Counted from the first letter of the stretch, positions 9,434-18,437 are shown. The stretch: DNA of 64,000 nucleotides from CAVWSM01 sp963757805 (GCA_963757805.1 CAVWSM010000020.1:1-64000), one strand, 5' to 3'. The notes: generated by a model from the sequence alone, not told the origin. Numbers and translations: made by a program.

Positions 9434-10718
9434 TCAGTCCAGCACGCCCGCGCGGACGGCCAGGTCGTTCAGGGCCCGGGTGCTCGTGCGGCCCTGGCGT
9501 CCGAGGAGCTCGCGGATCAGCTCGCGCACAACCGCGTTGAAGCGCAGAACCTCGGGTGCTGACCGCTCCGCCTCAAGCAGGTGCAGCGTCGAGTCCGCAT
9601 CACGGCGCCGCTGCGCGTGCGCCCATGCGAGATCCAGGTGCATCTGCGCACGTCGACTGGTAAGTCCGGGCGGAAGGTGTTCCGTGTCGAGGCGGCTCGC
9701 CACCTCCAGCGCCTCGGCGGCATCGCCGAGCTCCGCCGCAACCGACACACGGTGGATCGCGACATTCGTGGGGCCGAACGCGGTCCATGCGTAGTTGCCG
9801 TCCTCGCCGAGCGCCGCCGCAAGCCGACCGGCGTGGTCAAGCCGATCAAGCGCGGCGAACCGCTCGGCGCGGCGGGCAGCGATGACCGCGGCGATGAGCC
9901 ACAGCGCGCCGGCGACCGAGACCACCTCGGGATCGCCCGCTCGTGCCTCGTCGGTGGCGCGTCCGGCCATCGACACTGCGAGTTCTTCGGCCTCGTCCAT
10001 ACGATCCGCCCGGAGCAGCGCACACACCACTTGGTAGGCAGCCATGCCCTGGGCCGTGAACGAGTCCGTATCAAGCGACGCCATGGCCGATCGATCAGCC
10101 GCGACAAGTGCCAAGTCGGCGGCGCCCAGCTTCGTGAGCAGCTTGGCGGCGAGCACGTACCCCGTGACGTACACGAACAGGCGCTCCCGGCGGTCGGCTC
10201 CGCTCGGGCCGTGCCGAAGTGGGTCCACCGCGCCAAGGACGGCCGGCAGCTGCGCCAGCGCCTACGCGATACCGAGCCGCCTGATAGGTCTCATGGCCCG
10301 CAGCAACCTGGTCGCGGATCTCGGCCAGGGTTGCCGTCGTCCGCCCGGTGGGCCCGAGCAGCTCGTCGTATCTGGCGAGGTGTCGACGAACAGCCGCCAG
10401 GTCGTCGTCGAGGTCGTGCTGCCCGTTCGGTGCGTACTCCCATGGACGGCCCAGGAGTGTCTCGACATCCACCTTGAGCACTTGGGCCAAGTCGAGCATG
10501 ACGGACAGCCGGTCGACCGGGCGGATCCCACGCTCCACCTGGGAGAGCCAGGACTCGGAGCGGCCGACGAACCCAGCGAGCGTGGCTTGGCTGAGTCCGC
10601 GGCGCTTCCGATAGGCCGCGATCCGCTCCCCGAGGGCTCCGCCGTCCACGGCGCCCACCTTCCCATATCCGTGCAGGCGCCGCTGTGACGTCTTTCGGGG
10701 GTCGAGGCTGACGCTCAT
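9434..10718 (-). CDS. XRE-family regulator with TPR-like C-terminal domain, one frameshift
   Basis: The N-terminal part is a Cro/C1-type DNA-binding domain: GERIAAYRKRRGLSQATLAG, then VGRSESWLSQVERGIRPVDR. A helical repeat region follows in a second frame, with KLLTKLGAADLALVAADRSA, AAYQVVCALLRADRMDEAEE and GALWLIAAVIAARRAE. Actinobacterial homologues carry both halves on one chain of about 400 residues. The frames meet near 10,255, between QAARYR and ALAQLPAVLGAVD, so one indel separates them. The ATG overlaps the GntR stop (ATGA), showing coupling. Probable regulator of element transfer or maintenance; either the shift inactivates it or the base call is wrong. Confidence 0.7.
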
Positions 10719-11440
10719 GGTCGTACGCCGTAGTCCTGCTCGAACCACCACCGTCCGGGTCCATGAACCGCCTCGACGACCACCAGCCCACCTCCGGACG
10801 AGTCACGGACGGTGTGCTGGACAACCAAAACGGCGGCGGCACGGCCGTCCATGCCGAGCAGCTGCCGCTCTTGGGCCGTCGCGAGGCGGGCGGCGAACAA
10901 GTCCCGGGCTGTGGCCGCTCTGCGCTTCGTCGCCTTCTCGACGTATGCCACCGTGCCGCCGGGAAGGGCTGTGGGTTCCAGGAGACGCGGACGACGGTCG
11001 ACGAGGCGCCCGTCCACCCACGACGTCGCAAGCTCCGCTGCTCCGTCCGGCTCTGCGATCAGGTCGCGTCGGCGGACGACGGGATCACCGTGACTGATCC
11101 CCAGCTCCGCGGCGATGTGATTCGGAGCGTCGACGAGCTCCGCATCAAGCACTTTCGCGGTTCGTTGAATGTCGAACCGATCCGGGGAGCGCCGAGTAAG
11201 CCTGGGTCGCGCCAGGACGTACGTCCCGGATCCCTGTCGTGACTCCGTGAGGCCCTCGTTGCGGAGCTGCGCCAATGCTCGGGTGGCGGTAGGCCGAGAG
11301 ATCCCCCAGGCGGCAGCGATGTCGCGCTCGGACGGCAGTTCGTCTCCCGGTCGCAGCCGCCCGCGCACGATCTCGTCTCGAAAGTGGTTAGCCACTTGGA
11401 GATACTTCGGGACAAGAACACGCTGCTGACCTGCCCGCAT
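10715..11440 (-). CDS. GntR-family regulator with UTRA ligand domain
   Basis: A 241-residue repressor. The N-terminal winged helix reads PKYLQVANHFRDEIVRGRL, then RPGDELPSERDIAAAWGISR and ATRALAQLRNEGL. The UTRA-type effector domain covers the remainder (GDPVVRRRDLIAEPDG through HTVRDSSGGGLVVVEAVHGP). I chose the ATG at 11,440, which has AGGAGA 6 nt upstream; an upstream extension is not conserved. GntR/UTRA proteins next to XRE and flavoprotein genes control transfer functions in integrative elements of this phylum. It heads the GntR-XRE-flavoprotein operon. Confidence 0.8.
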   Translation of the reverse strand: MRAGQQRVLVPKYLQVANHFRDEIVRGRLRPGDELPSERDIAAAWGISRPTATRALAQLRNEGLTESRQGSGTYVLARPRLTRRSPDRFDIQRTAKVLDAELVDAPNHIAAELGISHGDPVVRRRDLIAEPDGAAELATSWVDGRLVDRRPRLLEPTALPGGTVAYVEKATKRRAATARDLFAARLATAQERQLLGMDGRAAAVLVVQHTVRDSSGGGLVVVEAVHGPGRWWFEQDYGVRP

Positions 11441-11813
11441 AACGTCTCCTGGACAACTGGTATTAGCCAATGTACGCCGGTTGGTCCACCGATCCGCCGC
11501 GACACGCAGCGGCCGCAGCACCGGGGGTCAGCGACACGCTCGGGCTCTGGCAGCGCCGACGTGGTCCAGACCGCCGAGCAACTGGACGTGGCCGTCGGCT
11601 GTCGTGTGGCCGGAATACGCGGCGGGCAGTGGGGAGTCTCACCTGAGGGAGAGCTGTCAAGAACGATCACCGGGCCGGAACCGGACACACTGGCGACTGC
11701 GATTCAGGCGTCCGCCGGCGTTCGCGATGGCCTGGATCGTGCTCGGCAGTGTTGCTGCGTCTGAACGCAGACGACGTTCAGATCCGATGACAACCTGATG
11801 ACAAATGATCAAA
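11441..11813. other. Gene-free boundary between element and tRNA
   Basis: No convincing gene is seen here. It contains a perfect 8-bp inverted repeat TCTGAACG/CGTTCAGA with a 7-nt loop (11,760-11,782) and a short direct repeat GATGACAA at 11,787 and 11,798. If the element to the left integrated into the tRNA, this is where recombinase arm sites would be expected, but no integrase remnant is recognisable. Confidence 0.4.
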
Positions 11814-11843
11814 GGGCCTGTCTTCCTTTCGGAAAACAGGCCC
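11814..11843 (-). terminator. Rho-independent terminator of the tRNA
   Basis: On the minus strand GGGCCTGTTTTCC, loop GAAA, then GGAAGACAGGCCC folds into a stem of about 12 bp with one mismatch, followed by TTTGATCATTTG. It begins 19 nt past the tRNA 3' end. Confidence 0.8.
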
Positions 11844-11861
11844 CTGACCTGGTGTTTCTCG

Positions 11862-11935
11862 TAGCGGGGGAGGGATTTGAACCCTCGACCTCTGGGTTAT
11901 GAGCCCAGCGAGCTACCGAGCTGCTCCACCCCGCG
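11862..11935 (-). tRNA. Initiator tRNA-fMet (anticodon CAT)
   Basis: The minus strand gives a full cloverleaf: acceptor CGCGGGG, D arm AGCAGCTCGGTAGCTCGCT, anticodon arm TGGGCTCATAACCCA, T arm GAGGGTTCAAATCCCTC, acceptor CCCCGCT and discriminator A. The three G:C pairs beneath the CAT anticodon loop and the unpaired first acceptor position (C1/U72) mark it as the initiator species rather than elongator Met or Ile2. CCA is not encoded. Its 3' end faces the integrative-element genes, the orientation expected of an attachment site. Confidence 0.93.
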
Positions 11936-12003
11936 TCGTAGGAGGAACTGTACGGGACCGCCGGAGTGCCAAGCAAATCCCGAGCCCAGCTGCGTACATT
12001 CAT

Positions 12004-12066
12004 GATCCACGGCCTCCCCTGAAGCGACACACCCGTGGCGCGTCGCGTGGGAGGAGGCTGTAGATC
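12004..12066. repeat. Imperfect hairpin repeat, copy 1
   Basis: GATCCACGGCC and GGCTGTAGATC can pair as imperfect outer arms around an inner AGCGAC/GTCGCG pairing. The 65-nt segment 12,004-12,068 aligns without gaps to 59,321-59,385, with about 49 matching positions by hand, including an identical 10-mer GCGACACACC. It lies just past the UPF0182 stop, so it can serve as that gene's terminator. Confidence 0.6.
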
Positions 12067-12092
12067 TTCGCCCGGAGAACTGACACGGCCCG

Positions 12093-15020
12093 CTACGGGG
12101 ATGGGCTCGGTGACGGTGAGGCCGCCGCCCCGGACTGCCCGGCTAGCAGTTCGAGGGCACGGTCGACCGCCTCGTTGGCCCGCTCGACCGCCTCGGCGTA
12201 GCCGGCCAGGTCGCCGGCCTGCAGCGCCGCGGTTGCCTCGTCGAAGGCAGCGTTGGCCTCGTCGAGGGCGGCCTGGACGTCAGGCGGCGGCGGCGTGCCC
12301 GGAGTCGTTGGAGGCACCGGTTCAGCGGGCTCTCCCGTCTCAGGAGGTGGCTGTTCACCGGTGTCGGTGCCGGCATCACCCTCGAAGATCTGGTCGAGTG
12401 CTCCCTGCAAGGTGTCGGCGACACCGATCTCCTCGCCGAACGACACGAGTACGAGTCGCAGCAGCGGGAACGTGGCCGTGGTGCCCGTGCGCTCAACGTA
12501 GATCGGCTGGATGTAGAGCAGCCCGCCGCCAACGGGCAAGGTGAGCAGGTTTCCCTCCCGGGTGTTGGCATCGCCCTGCCGCAGCGGCAGTGTCGCCTGC
12601 GTGACCTGCTGGTCAGACTCGAACTCGTTGGCCATCTGGCCCGGGCCGTCGATCTGCGTCGTGCCCGGCAATCGGAGGATACGGATGGTCCCGAACTCGT
12701 CGCTGCGCGCGTCGGCGTTGACCGCCATGAAGGAGGCAAGGTTCTGCCGGTTGCGCGGCACGTAGGTGGACGTCAGCGAGAAGGCTGCGCTGTCCTGGTC
12801 GGGCATACGCAGCGACAGGAAGTAGGGCGGCTGGAATCGCCCGGTGCTGGACGTCGGGTCGGTGGGCACCTCCCAGAAGTCCTGACCGCCATAAAAGTCC
12901 CGGGGGTTCTCGACGTGGTACTCCGCGAGCAGGCCGCGCTGCACCTTGAACATGTCCTCGGGGTAGCGCAGGTGGTCGAGCAGCTCATCCGGGATGTCGT
13001 CGCGCGACTGGACGGTGCCGCCGAACGCCTTGGACCACGTCTGCAGCACCGGGTCGTCTTCGTCCCACGCGTAGACGTTGACGGTGCCGTCATAGGCGTC
13101 GACAGTCGCCTTCACCGAGTTGCGGTAGTAGTTGACGGTCTCGCTCCGCGTCGCGGCCACGCTCGTGGGAGAGATCGTGCGCGAGTCAGCCGTCGCCTCC
13201 TCGAGGTCGATGCGTTGCGCGTACGGGTAGGTATCGAGTGACGTGTAGCCGTCAAGGATCCACAGCACCTTGCCGTCGACGACAGCCGGGTAGGCGTTGC
13301 GGTCGACGTGCAGCCAAGGCGCGACCTTCTCCAGCCGCTCCCGCGGGTCGCGGTGGTAGAGGATCTTCGACTCGTCGTTGACCCGGTCGGAGAGCAGGAT
13401 GTTGCCCTCCTGGTACTTCATCGCGTAGAGCAGCTTGTTGAACAGCGAGCCGATCGGCACGCCCGAGGCGCCCTCGTAGGTGTTCTGCCGCTGCTGTGTG
13501 GTCTGGACGTCCTCGGGGATGTCGAACTCGACAGGATCGGCATCTTCCGGAGCGCCAACAACCGAGTAGGCGGGCGACGTCTCACCGAAGTAGATGCGCG
13601 GCTCGTACTCCCCCAGCACACCGGTGGGCGGGATGTCCCGCTCGGCGTAGACGGGCGAGCCGTCTGTCGCACGCTGGTTGCCGTAGGCGGCGACCACGCC
13701 GTAGCCGTGTGTGTAGACGGTGTGCTCGTTGATCCAGTTGCGCTCGGGGATGCCTTCGACGTCGAGCTCGCGGGTGCCGATGACCATGTCCCGTCGGAGC
13801 CCGTCGACCTCGTAGCGGTCGACGTCGAGCGTGTCGGCCATGCTGTAGAAGCCGCGCACCTGCTGCTGCGCTTCGAACGTCGGCGGCACGATGTTGGGGT
13901 CGATGAGCCGGATACCCGGAACCGTCTCGGTGTCGGCGGCCAACTGACCCGCGGTCACCTGTGTGGTCGCCGGGTAGACGGTGGTCTGTACGTCGTCGAT
14001 GTCGTAGGCGGCACGGGTGGCATCGAGGTTGCGCGCGATGTATGGGGACTCGCGATCGGCCTCGTTGGGTGAGACCTGGAACTGCTGCACGATCAGCGGC
14101 CACACGCCGCCGAGCAGCACCGCGCTCAGCACCAGCAGACCCAGCCCCATCCCGGGCAGCATCCACGAGCGGCGCCAGACGTTTGCGAAGAAGAGCAGCG
14201 CACAGATCAAGGCGATGAACGTGAGAATCGTGCGGCTGGGGAGCTGTGCCTGGATGTCGGTGTAGCCCGCACCGGTGCGGCCGTTGGCGAACCCCTCGGC
14301 GATGACCATGCCGTAGCGGTCGAGCCAGTAGGCCACTGCCTTGAGCAGCACGAACAGCCCGATCAGCACCGACAGATGGGCCTGCGCGGCTCCCGTGACG
14401 CGCTCGCCGGCGGACTGCAGCCGGATGCCGCCGTAGATGTAGTGCGTGACCACCGCCGCGAGCGCACCCAGCACCACAGCCGCGAAGCCAAAGCTGAGGA
14501 CGAACCGCCACCACGGGTAGTCGAACGCGAAGAACGACACGTCGACGCCGAACTGCGGGTCGTCGACCCCGAACGAGCTCGAGTTGCGCCACTGCAAGAA
14601 CGTCCGCCACTGCGCCGAGGCGCTCCCACCGGCGAGCAGCCCGAACAGGACGCTGGCGCCGATCACCACCCACTTGCGTATGGGGTCGATGGCGTCGCGA
14701 TAGCGGTCGAGGCTCTGCTGCTCCGCGCTGGACACGCGATGCATGGGTCGCAGCCGGTAGGCGATGTAGGCGTTGAGCCCGACGGCCAGCCCCATCACAA
14801 GGCCGAAGACCACGAACAGCAAGGCCCGGGTCGCGAGCTGAGTCGCGAAGACGTCGCCATAGCCCTCCGAGCGGAACCACAGGCGCTCGGTCCAGAAGTT
14901 GGTGAAGATCCCGAAGGCGACCAGGAGCACGCCGATGATGATCAACGTGGGAAGGAGCACGCGAGTCCGTCGCGAGGGCGGGCGGGGTGTGCTACGCCCC
15001 ATGGCGGCGGAACTGCTCAT
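12093..15020 (-). CDS. UPF0182 family large membrane protein
   Basis: A 975-residue protein. The N-terminal third holds about seven membrane segments, such as LLPTLIIIGVLLVAFGIF, ALLFVVFGLVMGLAVGLNAY, VVIGASVLFGLLAGGSA and LTFIALICALLFFANVW. The large remaining part is extracytoplasmic, with family blocks such as ERNWINEHTVYTHGYGVVAA and PRIYFGETSPAYSVVG. The end is acidic, proline- and alanine-rich (about 880-975), with an Ala/Glu-rich helix. Homologues (Rv3193c in M. tuberculosis) are conserved across actinobacteria, with unknown function. It ends at the hairpin repeat at 12,004-12,066. Confidence 0.9.
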   Translation of the reverse strand: MSSSAAMGRSTPRPPSRRTRVLLPTLIIIGVLLVAFGIFTNFWTERLWFRSEGYGDVFATQLATRALLFVVFGLVMGLAVGLNAYIAYRLRPMHRVSSAEQQSLDRYRDAIDPIRKWVVIGASVLFGLLAGGSASAQWRTFLQWRNSSSFGVDDPQFGVDVSFFAFDYPWWRFVLSFGFAAVVLGALAAVVTHYIYGGIRLQSAGERVTGAAQAHLSVLIGLFVLLKAVAYWLDRYGMVIAEGFANGRTGAGYTDIQAQLPSRTILTFIALICALLFFANVWRRSWMLPGMGLGLLVLSAVLLGGVWPLIVQQFQVSPNEADRESPYIARNLDATRAAYDIDDVQTTVYPATTQVTAGQLAADTETVPGIRLIDPNIVPPTFEAQQQVRGFYSMADTLDVDRYEVDGLRRDMVIGTRELDVEGIPERNWINEHTVYTHGYGVVAAYGNQRATDGSPVYAERDIPPTGVLGEYEPRIYFGETSPAYSVVGAPEDADPVEFDIPEDVQTTQQRQNTYEGASGVPIGSLFNKLLYAMKYQEGNILLSDRVNDESKILYHRDPRERLEKVAPWLHVDRNAYPAVVDGKVLWILDGYTSLDTYPYAQRIDLEEATADSRTISPTSVAATRSETVNYYRNSVKATVDAYDGTVNVYAWDEDDPVLQTWSKAFGGTVQSRDDIPDELLDHLRYPEDMFKVQRGLLAEYHVENPRDFYGGQDFWEVPTDPTSSTGRFQPPYFLSLRMPDQDSAAFSLTSTYVPRNRQNLASFMAVNADARSDEFGTIRILRLPGTTQIDGPGQMANEFESDQQVTQATLPLRQGDANTREGNLLTLPVGGGLLYIQPIYVERTGTTATFPLLRLVLVSFGEEIGVADTLQGALDQIFEGDAGTDTGEQPPPETGEPAEPVPPTTPGTPPPPDVQAALDEANAAFDEATAALQAGDLAGYAEAVERANEAVDRALELLAGQSGAAASPSPSPSP

Positions 15021-15125
15021 GTCTCCCTCGCGGTCGGCGACGGCGTGCCGATCGACGGCGCACCACAGGTGAGCAACTTACCTAGGCCCGCATTGGTTCC
15101 GCTGAAGGCACGGGCGACAGGCAGA

Positions 15126-15653
15126 ATGCTCGGCGTGACCGCCCCTGCCCATCTCTCCCAGGCTCTCGTCGAGATCGAGCGCCACGTCGGTGCCTCCGGG
15201 TGGGACCAGCCGCCCCGGCTGTTCGCGCTGGCCGACGCGGCCGACCTCCTCAGCCGGGAGCCGGCGCTCGCCGAGCAGCTCGGCCTCACGGTCGACTCGG
15301 GACTGACCCCCATCGAGCAAGAGGGCGTGCCTGTCGACCGCGCGCTCGAGGAGGTCCTCGGCTCCATCGTCTGGCCGGACACCGTGGCGGGGTGCGCGGT
15401 CGTGGTCGAGCGCATCGTGCTCCCGCCCGAGGCCGAGGACGACCTGCCGGCCAGCGACGCGAACGCAGTCACGTTTGCAGCCTCCCACCCCGAGCGCACG
15501 GATGTTCGGCTGGTGGGGGGTGTTCTGCGAGATGGGACGAGCACCGCGCTGCTGCGCGTCCGCGGCCACGAGGAGGTATCCGACCTCATGACCGGGGCGG
15601 AGATTGCGCCTGGCCTGCTGGCCGCGCTCGCGGGGACGTTCAACGACGACTAG
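15126..15653 (+). CDS. PPA1309 family protein
   Basis: A 175-residue soluble protein of a small actinobacterial family of unknown function. Typical segments are LSQALVEIERHVGASGWDQP, PRLFALADAADLL and SIVWPDTVAGCAVVVERIVL, ending in HEEVSDLMTGAEIAPGLLAA. I chose the ATG at 15,126; a GTG three codons later is possible. It is divergent from the UPF0182 gene and nearly touches the convergent PDZ-protease gene. This placement between UPF0182 and the protease is common in the phylum. Confidence 0.8.
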   Translation: MLGVTAPAHLSQALVEIERHVGASGWDQPPRLFALADAADLLSREPALAEQLGLTVDSGLTPIEQEGVPVDRALEEVLGSIVWPDTVAGCAVVVERIVLPPEAEDDLPASDANAVTFAASHPERTDVRLVGGVLRDGTSTALLRVRGHEEVSDLMTGAEIAPGLLAALAGTFNDD

Positions 15654-15657
15654 CCGC

Positions 15658-16707
15658 TCACTCGCATCGCGTCAGCCCTGACAGGTCGCCGTCGGCTGCC
15701 TGGGACACGGCGGCGAGCGCATCGTCGAGGGTGGCCACACTGACCACGGCCATGTCACCGTTGCGAGCCCCCCTCGCCTCGTCGCAGTTGCCGGCCGGCG
15801 CGAGGAACACTGTGGCGCCCTCCTCGTCGGCCGCTGCGATCTTCTGCTGGATGCCGCCGATCGGGCCGACTTCGCCGTCGGCGTCCAGCGTGCCGGTGCC
15901 GGCGATGTGCTCCCCGTTGGTCATGGCGCCGGGCGTGAGCACGTCGATGATGCCGAGCGAGAACATCAGTCCGGCGCTCGGTCCGCCGATCTCCTCGCCC
16001 AAGGTGATCTCCACCTCGAACGGGAACTCGTACCCGTTGTCCGCCCCGATGCCGACGAAGGCGTTGCCCTCGGACTCCGGGTTCTCGGCCGTCGTGACCT
16101 CGACGGTGCTGTCGGTGCCGTCACGAGAGATGACAAAGCTGACCTGGTCGCCGACGGCATTGGCCCGGACCAGCTCGCCAACCTGCGACGCGTCGGTGAC
16201 CGCGGTCCCGTCGACGCTGCGGATGATGTCGCCCGGCTCGAGGAGCCCGTCGGCGGGACTGTCCACGAGCACGGTCTCGACGACCACGGTCTGCGGGACG
16301 GTCTCGCCCACCTCGCGGAGCGCGGCGACCTTGGCGCTCTCCTGCGAGCGCTCCATGGCCTGGACGTTCTCTTCCTGCACCTGGTCGGGCGTCGTCCCCT
16401 CGGGGTAGACCAGTTCGCGCGGCACCACCGCGTAGCGCGGGTCGACCCAGGCTCGCAGCGCGGTCATCAGGTCGAGGTCGGCGTCGGCGCTGGTGACCCC
16501 GACCGTCGTGAGGTCGAGCTGACCATCGGTCGGGAAGGTCTCGGCGCCGTCGACCCGGATGACCGGCTCGCCGCCGTAGGTGCCGAGAGTGTTCTCGACC
16601 GGCCCCGGGGAGTAGACGACGTACGGCACCGGGATCAGCGCGGCGACCGCCCACAGCGCGACGAGCAGGAAGCCGGCGACAACCAGCGTGCCGGTGCGGC
16701 GAGACAT
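15658..16707 (-). CDS. Membrane-anchored PDZ-domain Lon-type (S16) protease, YlbL-like
   Basis: A 349-residue membrane-anchored serine protease. An N-terminal anchor (TLVVAGFLLVALWAVAALIP) is followed by an extracytoplasmic region, a PDZ domain (ADGLLEPGDIIRSVDGTAV) and a Lon-like proteolytic domain. The catalytic serine is in GEEIGGPSAGLMFSLGIIDV and the catalytic lysine in IGGIQQKIAAADEEG. The homologue in M. tuberculosis is Rv3194c. Substrates are unknown; envelope protein quality control is inferred from location and fold. It ends 5 bp from the PPA1309 stop. Confidence 0.9.
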   Translation of the reverse strand: MSRRTGTLVVAGFLLVALWAVAALIPVPYVVYSPGPVENTLGTYGGEPVIRVDGAETFPTDGQLDLTTVGVTSADADLDLMTALRAWVDPRYAVVPRELVYPEGTTPDQVQEENVQAMERSQESAKVAALREVGETVPQTVVVETVLVDSPADGLLEPGDIIRSVDGTAVTDASQVGELVRANAVGDQVSFVISRDGTDSTVEVTTAENPESEGNAFVGIGADNGYEFPFEVEITLGEEIGGPSAGLMFSLGIIDVLTPGAMTNGEHIAGTGTLDADGEVGPIGGIQQKIAAADEEGATVFLAPAGNCDEARGARNGDMAVVSVATLDDALAAVSQAADGDLSGLTRCE

Positions 16708-16767
16708 CAGGTGGGGCTCCTGTCGAAAGCGTGGGGCTCCAGCCTACGTGGGGGTGGCACGCCAACC

Positions 16768-16858
16768 GGAATGATCACGTCCGCGCAGGCTTGTCCCCGC
16801 AGGACTAGGCCTTGAGGCCTGTCAGGGCGGGGACAGCCCTGCTTAACGTGATCATTCC
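16768..16858. repeat. Long two-tier intergenic hairpin
   Basis: GGAATGATCACGT (16,768-16,780) pairs perfectly with ACGTGATCATTCC (16,846-16,858). Inside, GCAGGCTTGTCCCCGC pairs with GCGGGGACAGCCCTGC with two mismatches, and the loop holds AGGCCTTGAGGCCT. It lies after moaE and before the protease gene on the same strand, so it may end moaE transcripts. The GATCA near the tips is shared with hairpins at 33,647, 48,534 and 58,175. Confidence 0.7.
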
Positions 16859-16867
16859 CGCCGCAAC

Positions 16868-17290
16868 TCACGGCGTGCCGACCCACTCCTCCGCACCGTC
16901 GGCGAAGATCTGGTGCTTCCAGATGGGCGCGGTGGACTTGAGGTCGTCGATGAGGTCGCGGCATGCCTCGAAGGCGGCGCCCCGGTGCGGGCAGGCCACG
17001 GCGACCACGACTGCGACGTCGCCGATCTCCAGGCTGCCCACGCGGTGCACGGCCGCGAGGGCCAGCACGTCGTGGTTGGCGATGACTCGCTCCGCGACCG
17101 CCCGGAGCCCGGAGGTCACCGACGGGTGAGCGGTGTAGTCGAGCAGGTCGACCTGCTTGCCGCTGTCATGGTCGCGGACGGTCCCCACGAAGACGCAGGT
17201 GCCGCCGGCGCCGGGATGGCGTACGGCCGCAAGCACCTCGTCGACCGAGAGCGGTGTGTCACGCACGGCCAGCAGCCGGATCGTCTCCAC
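16868..17290 (-). CDS. moaE: Molybdopterin synthase catalytic subunit
   Basis: MoaE forms molybdopterin from precursor Z using sulfur carried by MoaD. The 140-residue protein has the family order: TCVFVGTVRDHDSGKQVDLL, then DYTAHPSV, the HRVGSLEIGDVAVVVAVACP segment and the catalytic lysine region DLKSTAPIWKHQIF. I chose the GTG at 17,290 (VETIRLLAVRDTPL). It is followed by the long hairpin at 16,768-16,858 and preceded by a sugar-epimerase-like gene. MoeZ at 43.7 kb is another sulfur-transfer gene of the pathway; moaA, moaC and moaD are not in the window. Confidence 0.9.
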   Translation of the reverse strand: METIRLLAVRDTPLSVDEVLAAVRHPGAGGTCVFVGTVRDHDSGKQVDLLDYTAHPSVTSGLRAVAERVIANHDVLALAAVHRVGSLEIGDVAVVVAVACPHRGAAFEACRDLIDDLKSTAPIWKHQIFADGAEEWVGTP

Positions 17291-17339
17291 GTGCCGCACC
17301 CTAGCCCGGTGCGTCGTTCGCGCGCCCAGAGTCCGCGGG

Positions 17340-18437
17340 TCAGGTGCGGCGACGCTTGCGAGCGCGGCGGACGAGCGCGGCTGTCCCGAGCACCGCGACG
17401 GTCGCGCCCGCCGCGCCAAGCGTGGCTGTCTCCCGGCGGCCGATCCGGCGCGCCACGAGGGCGTGGTGTCCGGCGATCTCGTCGAGGAGCACCTGCAGTG
17501 CGGTGACGTTGTCGTACGCGGCACGCCACCCAACCTCGCGCAGCCGGGCGGACGACACGACCCACGGGTAGGTCACGTAATGCAGCTCGCTCGCCGGCGC
17601 CGGGGTCAGCCCGAGCCGGTGCAGCCGCTCGGCGGTGCCGTAAGCCATCGACGCGGGCAGCTCGACCCGGCCGCGCCCCGAAAGGGCCTCGACCTCGCGC
17701 TGGTCGAGCCAACCGTCGGAGGCCACCGTGACCGCTCCGGTCACGCGGCCGAGGGCGGCAAGAACGAGCGCATCGGCCGCGTCATCGACGTGACAGAACT
17801 GCCAGTGCGGCGAGCTACCGCGCAGCACCAGCAGCCGTGGCGACTCGAAGTGCCGCGTCAGTACGGTGTCGAGGCCGGCGCCGACAAGGATCGCCGGGCG
17901 TACGACGGTGACGGCGAGCCCGGCGTGCGCGGTCAACGCCCGCTCCGCGAGTGCCTCGATCTCCAACAGATCCCCGACGACCGACCCGTCCGACGTCGCG
18001 CGCAACGGCGAGTCCTCGTCGAGCGGCACCGCGTTGTCGGGCAGCGCGCCGTACGCCATCGCGCTCGACAGCACCACGATGCGCGAGACGCCAGCGGCCG
18101 CCGCGGCAGTGAGGGCGGTCTGCGTGCCGCGCACGTTGAGCCGCTCCTGCGCGACCCGGTCGGCGGCAACCCCGAGGTCGATGGCCGCATGGACAACGGC
18201 GTCGCAGCCGGCGAACCTCTCGACCAGGCTCGGGTCGGTCACATCGCCCACGCGCCACACGACGCCGTCGAGGTCACCGCGTCGCGAGTCGACACCGACG
18301 ACGCGGGACACGTCGCCGTGCTTGGCCAGCTGCTCGGCGACCGCGTGGCCCACGCCGGAGGCCGCGCCTGTCACGGCGACGGTCAGCCCCGCTTGCTGGC
18401 TGCGCCGTGAGCGAACCCGGCTCCGTCCGCTGTCCAC
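17340..18437 (-). CDS. NAD-dependent epimerase/dehydratase (extended SDR)
   Basis: A 365-residue Rossmann-fold protein. The nucleotide-binding motif is VAVTGAASGVGHAVAEQLAK and the acidic ribose-binding region follows (VVGVDSRR). An SDR active-site stretch is seen as VVLSSAMAYGALPDNAVPLD, where a YxxxK catalytic motif is not obvious, and QFCHVDDAADALVLAA is a typical epimerase segment. The C-terminus has a hydrophobic helix (TLGAAGATVAVLGTAALV) and an Arg/Lys tail, suggesting membrane attachment. Substrate unknown. It is divergent from the DUF2342 gene, 83 bp away. Confidence 0.75.
   Translation of the reverse strand: MDSGRSRVRSRRSQQAGLTVAVTGAASGVGHAVAEQLAKHGDVSRVVGVDSRRGDLDGVVWRVGDVTDPSLVERFAGCDAVVHAAIDLGVAADRVAQERLNVRGTQTALTAAAAAGVSRIVVLSSAMAYGALPDNAVPLDEDSPLRATSDGSVVGDLLEIEALAERALTAHAGLAVTVVRPAILVGAGLDTVLTRHFESPRLLVLRGSSPHWQFCHVDDAADALVLAALGRVTGAVTVASDGWLDQREVEALSGRGRVELPASMAYGTAERLHRLGLTPAPASELHYVTYPWVVSSARLREVGWRAAYDNVTALQVLLDEIAGHHALVARRIGRRETATLGAAGATVAVLGTAALVRRARKRRRT

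Noticed and set aside
14376..15125. Long N-terminal extension of the PPA1309 frame
   Set aside because: It is antisense to the UPF0182 N-terminus and shows no conserved residues; the ATG at 15,126 fits the family length.
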